In this document: piece by piece, positions 1 through 8,325 of the stretch
How positions within the stretch are numbered: the stretch's first letter is position 1
Layout: every line of letters begins with the position of its first letter
Assembly: GCA_037577475.1 (NCBI GenBank)
Contig: CM075187.1
Location: 21,544,810 to 21,608,809, forward strand
DNA: 64,000 bases
From: Chaunax sp. Z400
Taxonomy: Eukaryota; Chordata; Actinopteri; Lophiiformes; Chaunacidae
Reading direction: 5' to 3'
The notes under the pieces: generated by a model
Database searches by the model: none
Seen by the model: the letters and a program-made list of their open reading frames with translations, nothing else
What the model was told of the DNA's origin: nothing
Program-made: the position numbers and the translations under genes

Positions 1-197
1 AACTTCCTCGAAGTCTTGTTGGTGGAGGGAATAAATGGAGAGGTGCGATTACAGTAAATGTAAATTCACACGGTGTGGCACAATGTGATGCAAGGACGCA
101 CCCAATTTTAAAAGTTTTCAACCTGAGCAAAACACAACTGACTTTTAGTTGTGTTCAGAGCCCTGGCATGCACCTATGCCCCTGACACTTTCAGGTG

Positions 198-233
<36 letters not shown>

Positions 234-2060
234 GTGGCGTATGGTGTAAGATTTTGGTAGAAAGTCTTTCATAGAATATCCATCAGTTGCAGCTAAAGAA
301 AAGATTAAATAGGAAAAGAGAAGAGTAAGGGTGAGGGTTGAAGACACAATGATTGGTTGAACCTTTAAACCCAAGAACATCGATTAATTGTTGGGTTACA
401 GTGTTTGAACTAGGATGAAAGGAAACAGTGAAGGTTGGAGGTTGTAATGACTGAAATCAGAAGAAAGTCTTCAAATGTTTGACAAATGCAGTTTGTGTGT
501 GTCTATGTGTGTGTTTGTGTCCCTTTTTGGGCTCTCCTCCTTGCTCTTCACAGATCACTAGCGGTCCTCCAGCCCCAGCCCCCGTTCTGATGATGTAATT
601 ATTTCCCACTGGCACCTGGGAGCCATGGCCGCCATTCGGAGGCATCGCTCACAGCCAAGTATGCAGATGTTTCTAATTGCTTTCCATTACCAAGAATAAC
701 AGCTGTTTATATCTATCAGCAAATAATTCACAAGAGTTCCAGACTGTTAGGATAACATATCCCACCTGGTCACCATCACCAGTTGTCAACAGCCGAGCAC
801 TGTGCTTGCCAGGCCTCTTGTTTACCGAATCCCCCGGTAAGCTTGTGCTTAGAGTCACCTTCAGCCATCTTGATTTGCTTCCCAAGGTTTCCCGTGTTAT
901 CTTACAAGTCAGGGTTATATCATCCCAAAGACGGAAGGAAATTTCCAATTTCTTCATTTTTCGTTGTCATTATGCCCTCTGCTATCAAAAAGTCAGGTAC
1001 TTTACGTTTTATAGTAAACGCACGAGTATATGTTTGTCATATTACTTGTACCATTGAATCACATGACTACACACTGAAAGTATTGAAGCAACCTTGGAAA
1101 ATATTACCAAGTTTTTTTTAGTCTTTTTAGAGTATTGCTTTGGTTTTATGGCACATTTATCATAGTGCACTCTTAGCTGTTCTGGTAAACATGATTTCCT
1201 GTTTGCATGTGACGTCTCGCAAGAGCATCCTCCAACTCAGAAGGGTGGAACACTGAATTATCACACCACTGACCTGGATTCTGTCTGTTTACTTGCTTTC
1301 CGTCACATGCCTAGTAGCATGATTTCTTCAGAACAGCAGGTCAAGGAAATGATGCACTGTTATACTGTGTGTTTTGTTTTGTTTTTCCCACTTTGTGCAG
1401 CCCAGGAGGACGCGTTCATGGGACTCCTGCAAGACTCCTATGAAATGCTCTCAAACAGTGCTACAATTTGCCGGGGAATTTGCACCGCTGAATATGTGTA
1501 TCAGTTTGTCACCCCTCCCTTCGTTCTTCCCCTCTGACTCTGTGTTCTTGGCCTGTCTGACCAATATCACGGCCTAACAGGACAATTTTACAGTTTCTAT
1601 AAATTCTTTTATGATGGTTTTACTAAAATTGTTTACAAGCACTCTTTTCTAAAAGGTACAGAGTCAAAGGCAGAAATAATGCCTGTTTTATCAAACTCAC
1701 TCCATGAGTGCAATGTGGCATGGGCTAAAGCCACAAAAACAAATCTCAGTTCAGACTGGCTGCTTTTCAGGCTTCATGCACAGTAGCAATCAGAAAAGCT
1801 CAATCCAAGCACTTCCTCACCGAAATCAAACAACGTAAACAATCCCCTGAAATTTCTGGAAGATTGTTAAGTCCTTAGCTGGAAAGGCAAATAGCACAGA
1901 GCTTCCTCCATGCATTGTCAGGGACTCACAAAAGATAAGCAGGTCCTGATCATTTGGAGCCTTATTTCTTAAAGCTGTCAGCTGTTTTTATTACCCCACC
2001 TTTGACAATTTTTTTAATCTCTCTCGTCCCTCTGATATAGAAATCTGCCTTTTTTTCTAG
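1..2060. other. Non-coding stretch, no gene recognised
   Basis: No reading frame here has the length or composition of a gene. A short AAT microsatellite is listed separately. Positions about 560-660 and 700-930 are non-repetitive and of balanced composition, and could be conserved non-coding DNA, but nothing in the sequence proves it. A polypyrimidine tract ending in CAG at 1400 is followed by an open frame to 1537; it is discussed as a weak exon candidate. Confidence 0.6.
201..231. repeat. (AAT)n microsatellite
   Basis: About ten uninterrupted AAT units are visible directly. This is a simple repeat with no other feature attached. Confidence 0.95.
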
Positions 2061-3325
2061 TAATTGATTTTATAGACTTTTTAGTCAACAAGCAACATGG
2101 ATCATGCAATAATGAAGCAAACATTCATTAGTATAGGACTGTCTGTTGGTTTGAGAATTACCTATCAGTTAGCTCTTAGCGCGTGCAGGTAGAAGGTATT
2201 ACTCCTAGCTCCCTTAATATACCCAAGGGCATACCCCAGGGATCTGTCCTGGGACCTACATTCATCATATACTGTATATCAACAACCTTGATCAAAATGT
2301 TTCCAATGCAAACCTCCATTTACATACTGATGTTACTGTGAGATACTGCACTGCATGCACACCAAGCCAGGCTCTTAGTCAGCTACACATAACTTAAAAT
2401 ACTGCACAATATACCTTGTGTGAGTTTGTAAAAAAAAAGGCAAATGCTGAAAAAACAAAAGTCATGCTGTTTTCAAATGTAAAATGAAATTCAAAATGCC
2501 ACTGAACCTTCCAGTTATCATCACTTTTCAGGGCTCTGACATCAGATATCAAATCTGTATCTCAACAAAAAATACCTAGGTACAGTAATTGACAATTCTC
2601 TTTTATGCTTCACATTCAGCAACTGGTGAAAAAGTGAAATTGGGTTTTTATTTTAGAATCATGTCTTGCCTTTCCTTGGAGGCCAAAAGGAGACTTGTTG
2701 CTACTACCTTTATGTCTGTGCTGGACTACAGTCTTATACATGCATGCATCTTTGCTGTCTACCATGCAGCCCTGAGATTTATTTCAAATTCTTAAGCCCT
2801 TACTCAGCATTGCTCGCTGTGTGCCAGAGTTGGATGGTCTGCCTCATCCACTCGTAGATTTAACTACTGGCATATTCTTATGTACAGTATAAGGCTGTTC
2901 TTCCATCTTATCTCCTGATTTACATCATTCCAAAAAGCATGGGAAGTTATTGTCTTGGCTCCCAGGACTTATTCTTACTTTCTGTCTGTTTCTGTGCGTT
3001 TTGGTATACTGCTCCTGCTGCTTGGAATCAGTTGAAAATGACTTGATCTCTCTAGATGCATTCAAAGCTATCTTGAATGACTTGGATGCAGGCACATCTG
3101 GCTGTAAATGTTTTGTATGACTCACATAGCACTTGCTCGACCCTTGACATTGATGACTTGTGATGAATATTGATGAATATTTCTGACACTTCATGTTTTT
3201 TCCCCATTGTAAATTGTTATTTACATCCTCTTATGTTGTAACCCTATCTATCAGTGCCACTCACAGTCCTTTACACTCTTGTAAAAGAGATTTTAAAATA
3301 AAGGTAAAATAACTAAAAATAAATC
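2060..3325 (+). mobile_element. Decayed LINE fragment (L2/CR1-like), reverse transcriptase 3' part
   Basis: Translating across frameshifts and stops gives a recognisable non-LTR reverse transcriptase. A degraded FIDF-SKAFDTVDHAIM-like block lies near 2070-2110. WFENYLS is near 2140, then VEGITPSSLNIPKGIPQGSV with LGP at 2190-2260. An INNLDQNVSNANLH block sits near 2278-2330, where the catalytic YADD has decayed to a HTDV-like string. Downstream come KYLGTVIDNSL near 2570 and a KLGFYFRIMSCLSLEA block near 2635-2685. The 3' end (TTGTAAAAGAGATTTT, then AATAAAGG, about 3280-3310) is the terminus typical of fish L2-type LINEs. Many stops and frameshifts show it is dead. The 5' two thirds of the element is absent. 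The clade call (L2, CR1 or Rex1 group) is by resemblance only. Confidence 0.85.
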
Positions 3326-4500
3326 TATCATCTGTAGTATGCTAGCCCCCCCACTCACACACACACAGTGTGGCTTGCTACCGAAAAGGAGGCATTTAGC
3401 AAGTAGCAGATATTTTCATAGGAGTTAGAGGAGACTGAACCAGAGCAAAGAGGACAGTGAATATTGGACTTGCATTGATCAGGTGGGCAGCTCCAAATGA
3501 ATGCTAATGTTACTCTGTGTCTGCTGGATGGGTTATGTAACTCTATGCTGAATGTCAGCCAAAGCAGTTTCATAGGGAGATAAAATATCAAGGTTGTGTG
3601 TGTCTCAGCCAAAATAAAAGTACTGTGGCTATGAAACTATTGTCATGGTGTGCTTTTCAGGACCAGGATTTTTTTGGTTTTACGTTTTCCCCTGTTGATA
3701 ATACCAAAGTGCACACACCTTGTCTTTAACTTTACGTAGAAGCATTTCAAGGTTAAACGTGTTTGTTTTGAACACAATCAACAATACAATTTCATGTACT
3801 GACATATGTTGGAACTCACAATACCATTTTTGTCAAAACAGTGTGCTGTAGTTTAGTATGTGGCTGCAAAGAAGCAGATGTTAAAATATCCAACCTGACC
3901 TCACCTTATGAATGAGCATCTAGAGGTCTTCTTAAAAGGGAAAAGTAGGCATCTGGTTCCATGACTTTCCCTAATATTAGTGGCCTCGCAGCCTCTTACA
4001 TTTCTTTTCAAGGGGCATCAACCATAATGTGGTCCAGCAGTGAAATCAGGTATAAGCTCATCATTGTCCCGCCCTTTCACGTAACTGCAAGAACATAAGA
4101 TCTATGTCTATGCTTCTATTCTCTTGCCTATATTTGTTGTGCATTCAGGATTGGGAATTGAATGTGAATTGTATGCACTGCTGTGAATTCGATGAAGAGC
4201 TAATTACAGTGTGCGGTGGACACTGGAGTTCTCACCCGTGAACAGTTTATGTTTGCTTTTTTAAATCAACACCAATGTCTTCCTAATTTTGACTTTAGCT
4301 GCCTGCCTATAATGCATTCATGAGCATATTTTATCGGCCATTACTGTATTATTTCCCGAACTACTTGGCAAGATGATGGCGCTCATGGACACAGCAGCTC
4401 TCATCTCTCTACATGTCTGTCTTTTCTTGTTTTATAAAAGTTTTATAATCATAGCACTCATAGCATTTTGTTGTATGTATTTCTACAATGACAATAAAGG
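3326..4500. other. Non-coding stretch between LINE and tandem gene pair
   Basis: AT-rich, non-repetitive sequence with scattered stop codons in all frames. I see no gene, RNA or clear mobile element in it. Confidence 0.6.
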
Positions 4501-4931
4501 CAGGGTGTTCCACAAGCGCCGGCAGCCGGCAGAATGGCCGACTACTCGCTCAGGAAGTGCCGGCTACTTTTTCAAATGCATAAAACCCTGCTAAACTCAG
4601 CCGTCCACAGACCTCAGAGGGTTCAGAAGAATCACCTGTACTCCGGTGTGAAGATTTTCCACTCAGACTAAGAAATAAATACTGAGAAAAGAATTGATGA
4701 GCTGGTTTTGAGTCTATTTTACTGGACAAGTGTTTGGAATGAGTGTTTGACTCTGATCTGAAGAGATTTGACACTTTTCTGAAGCCTCCATCAGAAATCT
4801 GATCTGGTAGATAAATTCACTGATTTTTGGTCTCAAACTTCTCAACATTTTCATTTATTTCATGTATTCAGAATTTCTGCTCGTTCCCTGTTGTATCCAT
4901 CAAAACATATAAATTAATAAAATACATTGTG
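4501..4931. other. Left flank of copy 1 of the tandem duplication
   Basis: A short GC-rich patch (4505-4570) is followed by AT-rich DNA. This segment is not part of the duplicated unit: homology between the copies starts at 4932/7013. It would hold the distal 3' untranslated region of copy 1, including the minus-strand AATAAA listed separately. Confidence 0.55.
4854..4859 (-). terminator. Candidate polyadenylation signal AATAAA for copy 1
   Basis: Read on the minus strand, the context is CATGAAATAAATGAAAA, about 245 bases after the stop codon of the copy 1 coiled-coil gene. It is the first canonical AATAAA downstream of that stop. It lies outside the duplicated block, so copy 2 does not have it. 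Assignment is by motif and distance only. Confidence 0.45.
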
Positions 4932-5103
4932 TAATGTCCAGAAGTTGAAAGAGAACATTTGTGTAGCAGTTGGCCTGACTGTTCTGGTGTCTCCAAGTCT
5001 TGAAGCTCAAACAGGTTTTTTTCAAAGGACTGTTTGAGGATTAAGATTAAGATTGTCCACCTGATTAATCCGAGATCTAATGAGTTTCTGGTCCTGACTC
5101 TGG

Positions 5104-6033
5104 TCAGCAGAAGAACAGCCTCCTGTACCACTTTTTCTTTTTCTTTTTCTTCTGGATCTGGCTCTCCAGATCCTCCAGCTGGGACCTCAACGCTCTCTCC
5201 CTCTCCTCTGACTCCTGCTCCTTTTGCAGCAGAGTCCTCTTGAGAGCTTCTGTGTCCTGCAGGAGAGACGACTTCTCCTCCTGCCACTGATTCTGATTGG
5301 TCTCCAGATGATTCTCAGCCACGTTCAGAGCAGCTTTCAGGGTGTTAACCTCCTTCTTCTGCTCTTCAAGCTGAGCCTCATAGGAGGCTCTGGATTCTTC
5401 TGTCTCTTCCAGCAGGGAGGTTTTCTCCTGCTGGAGGTGGAGGGACAGGTCCTTAGACTTGTTCCAGACGGACTGCAATTTTGCAATCTCTGCCATGGAG
5501 TCTTCCAGCTGGGCTTGATGGGAAGCCTCTGTTGTTTCCACAGCCTTCATAGCATCTTCCTTTTGTTTCAGAAGAGCGTCGTCCATCGTGGTCAGTTTCT
5601 CCTGCAGCGTCTTGACTTCGGCCCTCTCCTGCTGCAGGTCCTTCTCCAGCTGTCCAGTCACTGCATTCCTCCTCTCCAGTTGGACTTGGAGGTCAGAGCA
5701 GTTGGTCTGAACAGTCAGCAGCGTCTCACTGACGGTCTCCAGCTGGGATTTCAGACCCTCCACTTCCCCTGAGGAGTTGTTCTGATTGGTCTCAGCCAGC
5801 CGGGCCTTGAGACCACAGATCTCCTTCTCCATCTGCTCCTTTTCTTGGAGCCACACGGTGCCGTTTTTCTGTTGTTGGACCTTGTCAAGGAAAACAGTCA
5901 GCATCTCCGCTTCAACATCAAGGTGGATTCTTCCCACAAGTTTACCCTCGGAGAGCCTCAGTGAACCGTCGGTCAGCTCCCCCCTCAGTTGTTGTTGCAT
6001 GTTGCTGAGGTTTTTCTTCATGTCTTTATTCAT
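5104..6033 (-). CDS. Uncharacterised 309-residue coiled-coil protein, copy 1
   Basis: A single open exon of 930 bases including the stop. I do not recognise the family; it only resembles generic coiled-coil proteins of the golgin/trichohyalin/myosin-tail type. Residues 1-60 form a less regular head. Residues about 62-294 are Glu/Gln/Lys/Leu-rich heptad sequence with no proline, predicting a long coiled coil. An internal repeat is visible: ETTEASHQAQLE (166-177) matches ETEESRASYEAQLE (210-223) with a 46-residue offset. The C-terminus is seven lysines (295-301) followed by WYRRLFFC, which suggests membrane or acidic-partner contact and possible lipidation of the last cysteine. There is no signal peptide or transmembrane segment. 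The start at 6033 has A at -3 and lies 53 bases after a TATA box. Translation and single-exon structure are inferred; splicing to other exons cannot be excluded. Confidence 0.65.
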   Translation of the reverse strand: MNKDMKKNLSNMQQQLRGELTDGSLRLSEGKLVGRIHLDVEAEMLTVFLDKVQQQKNGTVWLQEKEQMEKEICGLKARLAETNQNNSSGEVEGLKSQLETVSETLLTVQTNCSDLQVQLERRNAVTGQLEKDLQQERAEVKTLQEKLTTMDDALLKQKEDAMKAVETTEASHQAQLEDSMAEIAKLQSVWNKSKDLSLHLQQEKTSLLEETEESRASYEAQLEEQKKEVNTLKAALNVAENHLETNQNQWQEEKSSLLQDTEALKRTLLQKEQESEERERALRSQLEDLESQIQKKKKKKKWYRRLFFC

Positions 6034-6085
6034 CGTCGCTGGTTTATCTCAGTTAGAGTGTTTTCTGACCAAACCTGGGTCTGCA

Positions 6086-6095
6086 TATTTATATA
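6086..6095 (-). promoter_or_regulatory. TATA box of copy 1 gene
   Basis: The minus strand reads ATTATATAAATATGC, a strong TATA element. It ends 53 bases before the ATG at 6033, so a start site 25-31 bases downstream would leave a leader of about 25 bases. The matching element is present in copy 2. No TATA occurs at the equivalent place of the distal 82-bp unit, so only the proximal unit adjoins a core promoter. Confidence 0.6.
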
Positions 6096-6174
6096 ATCCC
6101 AACATCCTAGGAAGACATGACATCATAACGCCTCTATTGCATTCTATGCTGTCATCTTGTTGTTGCTAGGACAC
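6093..6174 (-). promoter_or_regulatory. Proximal 82-bp promoter module, copy 1 (X-box-like + CRE-like)
   Basis: This is the first of two adjacent, about 90% identical units. On the minus strand it holds CCTAGCAACAACAAGATG (6170-6153), an RFX-type X-box half site with a 3-base expansion. It is followed 26 bases later by ATGATGTCAT (6126-6117), a palindromic CRE-like site. Both lie just upstream of the TATA box. Motif identity is seen in the sequence; binding by RFX or CREB/ATF is inferred. Confidence 0.5.
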
Positions 6175-6255
6175 ATAATCCCAACATTCTACGAAGATTT
6201 ATGACATCATAACCACTGTATTGCATTCTCTGCTCTCATCTTGTTGCTAGGACAC
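6175..6255 (-). promoter_or_regulatory. Distal 82-bp promoter module, copy 1 (X-box-like + CRE-like)
   Basis: Second unit of the nested tandem repeat. The minus strand carries CCTAGCAACAAGATG (6251-6237), one inserted base away from the MHC class II X1 consensus CCTAGCAACAGATG, and ATGATGTCAT (6210-6201), again 26 bases apart. The equal spacing in both units despite about 8 substitutions and small indels hints at constraint. No CCAAT/ATTGG Y box is evident nearby. Confidence 0.5.
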
Positions 6256-6935
6256 CAGCTTGCACCTGTTGTGCAAAAGTAGCAAACACACTGAATATTA
6301 TTCCTCATACTTATTATTTTTATAATTATTTTGTAACAACCAGGTTTATAAATAAAGATTAAAATGATGGCTGACATATGATTATCCTTAAAGATCCTAT
6401 GACGTGCGGCTTTAAAATGCTTTGAACAAAACTATTTCTTTAGTCGTGTTTCCAGCTGTAACTCAAACATACACAAACAACCTGTTTCATTTACAGACAT
6501 TAATAGATGATTAAGGTTTCTATCATATTCACTTCTTACAGTTTTCTATATTTTGTAAAGATTCTCAGTTTATATTGATTGTAAATATAATATGCTGGAT
6601 TTTTCAGTGCAATTTTATTTTGATAATTTATAGTATTTTTAATTTAGGAGAGATTTTGAAAGAGCAATGAATAATAAATATTCGGTATCTCATGACATTA
6701 TTTTTCTGATAAATGTTCATTTATACATGGAGAATATATTCAATTTTTGTCCTTCAGAATGTACCAGATGTCACCAAATCACACCGGAGCACGCCCCTGG
6801 ACCCCCTAGTTGACGTGCTCCTACGGCGCTGCGTAACTCACGCCTACAGTGCTCAAAATAGGGTGCCAAAAGCGCCCATCTAGGTGGCATTGCTGGCTAC
6901 TCAAAAACTTGTGGAATACTCTGATGACTGCATGT

Positions 6936-7012
6936 AATGTAACTTTAGATACTCAAAAAAACAACCAAACAACATACATCAGTTTTTGTTTTTTAAAATT
7001 TCTTATTTAGTT
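6936..7012. other. 77-bp spacer between tandem copies
   Basis: AT-rich unique sequence separating the two duplicated units. On the minus strand it becomes the 3' untranslated region of copy 2. There AATAAG occurs just past the break in homology, but no AATAAA does. Confidence 0.7.
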
Positions 7013-7184
7013 TAATGTCCAGAAGTTAAAAGAGAACATTTGTGTAGCAGTTGGCCTGACTGTTCTGGTGTCTCCAAGTCTTGAAGCTCAAACAGGTTTT
7101 TTTCAAAGGACTGTTTGAGGATTAAGATTAAGATTGTCCACCTGATTAATCCAAGATCTAATGAGTTTCTGGTCCTGACTCTGG

Positions 7185-8114
7185 TCAGCAGAAGAACAGC
7201 TTCCTGTACCACTTTTTCTTTTTCTTTTTCTTCTGGATCTGGCTCTCCAGATCCTCCAGCTGGGACCTCAAGGCTCTCTCCCTCTCCTCTGACTCCTGCT
7301 CCTTTTGCAGCAGAGTCCTCTTGAGAGCTTCTGTGTCCTGCAGGAGAGACGACTTCTCCTCCTGCCACTGATTCTGATTGGTCTCCAGATGATTCTCAGC
7401 CACGTTCAGAGCAGCTTTCAGGGTGTTAACCTCCTTCTTCTGCTCTTCAAGCTGAGCCTCATAGGAGGCTTTGGTTTCTTCTGTCTCTTCCAGCAGGGAG
7501 GTTTTCTCCTGCTGGAGGTGGAGGGACAGGTCCTTAGACTTGTTCGAGGCAGACTGCAATTTTGCAATCTCTGCCATGGAGTCTTCCAGCTGGGCTTGAT
7601 GGGAAGCCTGTGTTGTTTCCACAGCCTTCATAGCATCTTCCTTTTGTTTCAGAAGAGCGTCGTCCATCGTGGTCAGTTTCTCCTGCAGCGTCTTGACTTC
7701 GGCCCTCTCCTGCTGCAGGTCCTTCTCCAGCTGTCCAGTCACTGCATTCCTCCTCTCCAGTTGGACTTGGAGGTCAGAGCAGTTGGTCTGAACAGTCAGC
7801 AGCGTCTCACTGACGGTCTCCAGCTGGGATTTCAGACCCTCCACTTCCCCTGAGGAGTTGTTCTGATTGGTCTCAGCCAGCCGGGCCTTGAGACCACAGA
7901 TCTCCTTCTCCATCTGCTCCTTCTCTTGGAGCCACACAGTGCCGTTTTTCTGTTGTTGGACCTTGTCAAGGAAAACAGTCAGCATCTCCGCTTCAACATC
8001 AAGGTGGATTCTTCCCACTAGTTTACCTTCGGAGAGCCTCAGTGAACCGTCGGTCAGCTCCCCCCTCAGTTGTTGTTGCTTGTTGCTGAGGTTTTTCTTC
8101 ATGTCTTTATTCAT
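7185..8114 (-). CDS. Uncharacterised 309-residue coiled-coil protein, copy 2
   Basis: Intact 930-base frame, same length and architecture as copy 1: head about 1-60, coiled coil about 62-294, seven lysines 295-301 and tail WYRKLFFC. It differs by seven residues: M12K, E169Q, V189A, W190S, S214T, R215K, R305K (copy 1 to copy 2). Six further changes are silent. Five of the seven replacements fall in residues 169-215, across the internal repeat. Conservation of an open 309-codon frame in both copies supports coding function, although the duplication is too recent to be strong evidence. The ATG has the same upstream bases as copy 1. The TATA box lies only 42 bases upstream because of an 11-base deletion. 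Function is unknown; a cytoplasmic, membrane-associated structural or scaffold protein is a guess from composition. Confidence 0.65.
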   Translation of the reverse strand: MNKDMKKNLSNKQQQLRGELTDGSLRLSEGKLVGRIHLDVEAEMLTVFLDKVQQQKNGTVWLQEKEQMEKEICGLKARLAETNQNNSSGEVEGLKSQLETVSETLLTVQTNCSDLQVQLERRNAVTGQLEKDLQQERAEVKTLQEKLTTMDDALLKQKEDAMKAVETTQASHQAQLEDSMAEIAKLQSASNKSKDLSLHLQQEKTSLLEETEETKASYEAQLEEQKKEVNTLKAALNVAENHLETNQNQWQEEKSSLLQDTEALKRTLLQKEQESEERERALRSQLEDLESQIQKKKKKKKWYRKLFFC

Positions 8115-8155
8115 CGTCGCTGGTTTATCTCAGTTAGACCAAACCTGGGTCTGCA

Positions 8156-8165
8156 TATTTATATA
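8156..8165 (-). promoter_or_regulatory. TATA box of copy 2 gene
   Basis: Same TATATAAATA element as in copy 1. The distance to the ATG at 8114 is 42 instead of 53 bases, because GTGTTTTCTGA is missing from the leader/start-site region. Confidence 0.6.
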
Positions 8166-8244
8166 ATCCCAACATCCTAGGAAGACATGACATCATAACG
8201 CCTCTATTGCATTCTATGCTGTCATCTTGTTGTTGCTAGGACAC
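8163..8244 (-). promoter_or_regulatory. Proximal 82-bp promoter module, copy 2
   Basis: Matches the copy 1 proximal unit. The X-box-like motif is at 8240-8223 and the CRE-like ATGATGTCAT at 8196-8187 on the minus strand. No substitution was found in these motifs between copies. Confidence 0.5.
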
Positions 8245-8325
8245 ATAATCCCAACATTCTACGAAGATTTATGACATCATAACCACTGTATTGCATTTTC
8301 TGCTCTCATCTTGTTGCTAGGACAC
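8245..8325 (-). promoter_or_regulatory. Distal 82-bp promoter module, copy 2
   Basis: Matches the copy 1 distal unit. CCTAGCAACAAGATG is at 8321-8307 and ATGATGTCAT at 8280-8271 on the minus strand. One substitution separates the copies within this unit, outside both motifs. Confidence 0.5.

Larger units (their letters stand above)
4932..6935 (-). repeat. Tandem duplication unit, copy 1 (coiled-coil gene plus promoter)
   Basis: This block is repeated head-to-tail at 7013-9010. From 4932 to about 6818 the copies are roughly 99% identical. The offset is 2081 bases left of the 11-bp indel near 6057 and 2070 bases right of it. From about 6819 to 6935 the copies are still homologous but clearly more diverged, with indels. 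The copy carries one complete gene, its promoter with nested 82-bp repeats, and about 0.55 kb of AT-rich DNA upstream of those repeats. Confidence 0.95.

Noticed and set aside
4505..4580. Remnant of a third copy of the tandem unit left of copy 1
   Set aside because: Only CCGGCTACT and a TTGTGG-like string match the right edge of the units, too little to claim homology.
4868..5287. Alternate-frame minus-strand ORF of 139 codons overlapping the 3' end of the coiled-coil gene (118-codon counterpart at 7012-7368)
   Set aside because: It lies in another frame of the same strand and is open in both copies only because the copies are nearly identical. It has no own promoter or recognised features.
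5224..5772. Plus-strand leucine-rich ORF of 182 codons opposite the coiled-coil gene, and its twin at 7305-7853
   Set aside because: Antisense shadow: Lys/Glu/Gln-rich codons read backward give Leu/Phe/Ser. The repeat in copy 2 follows from the duplication.
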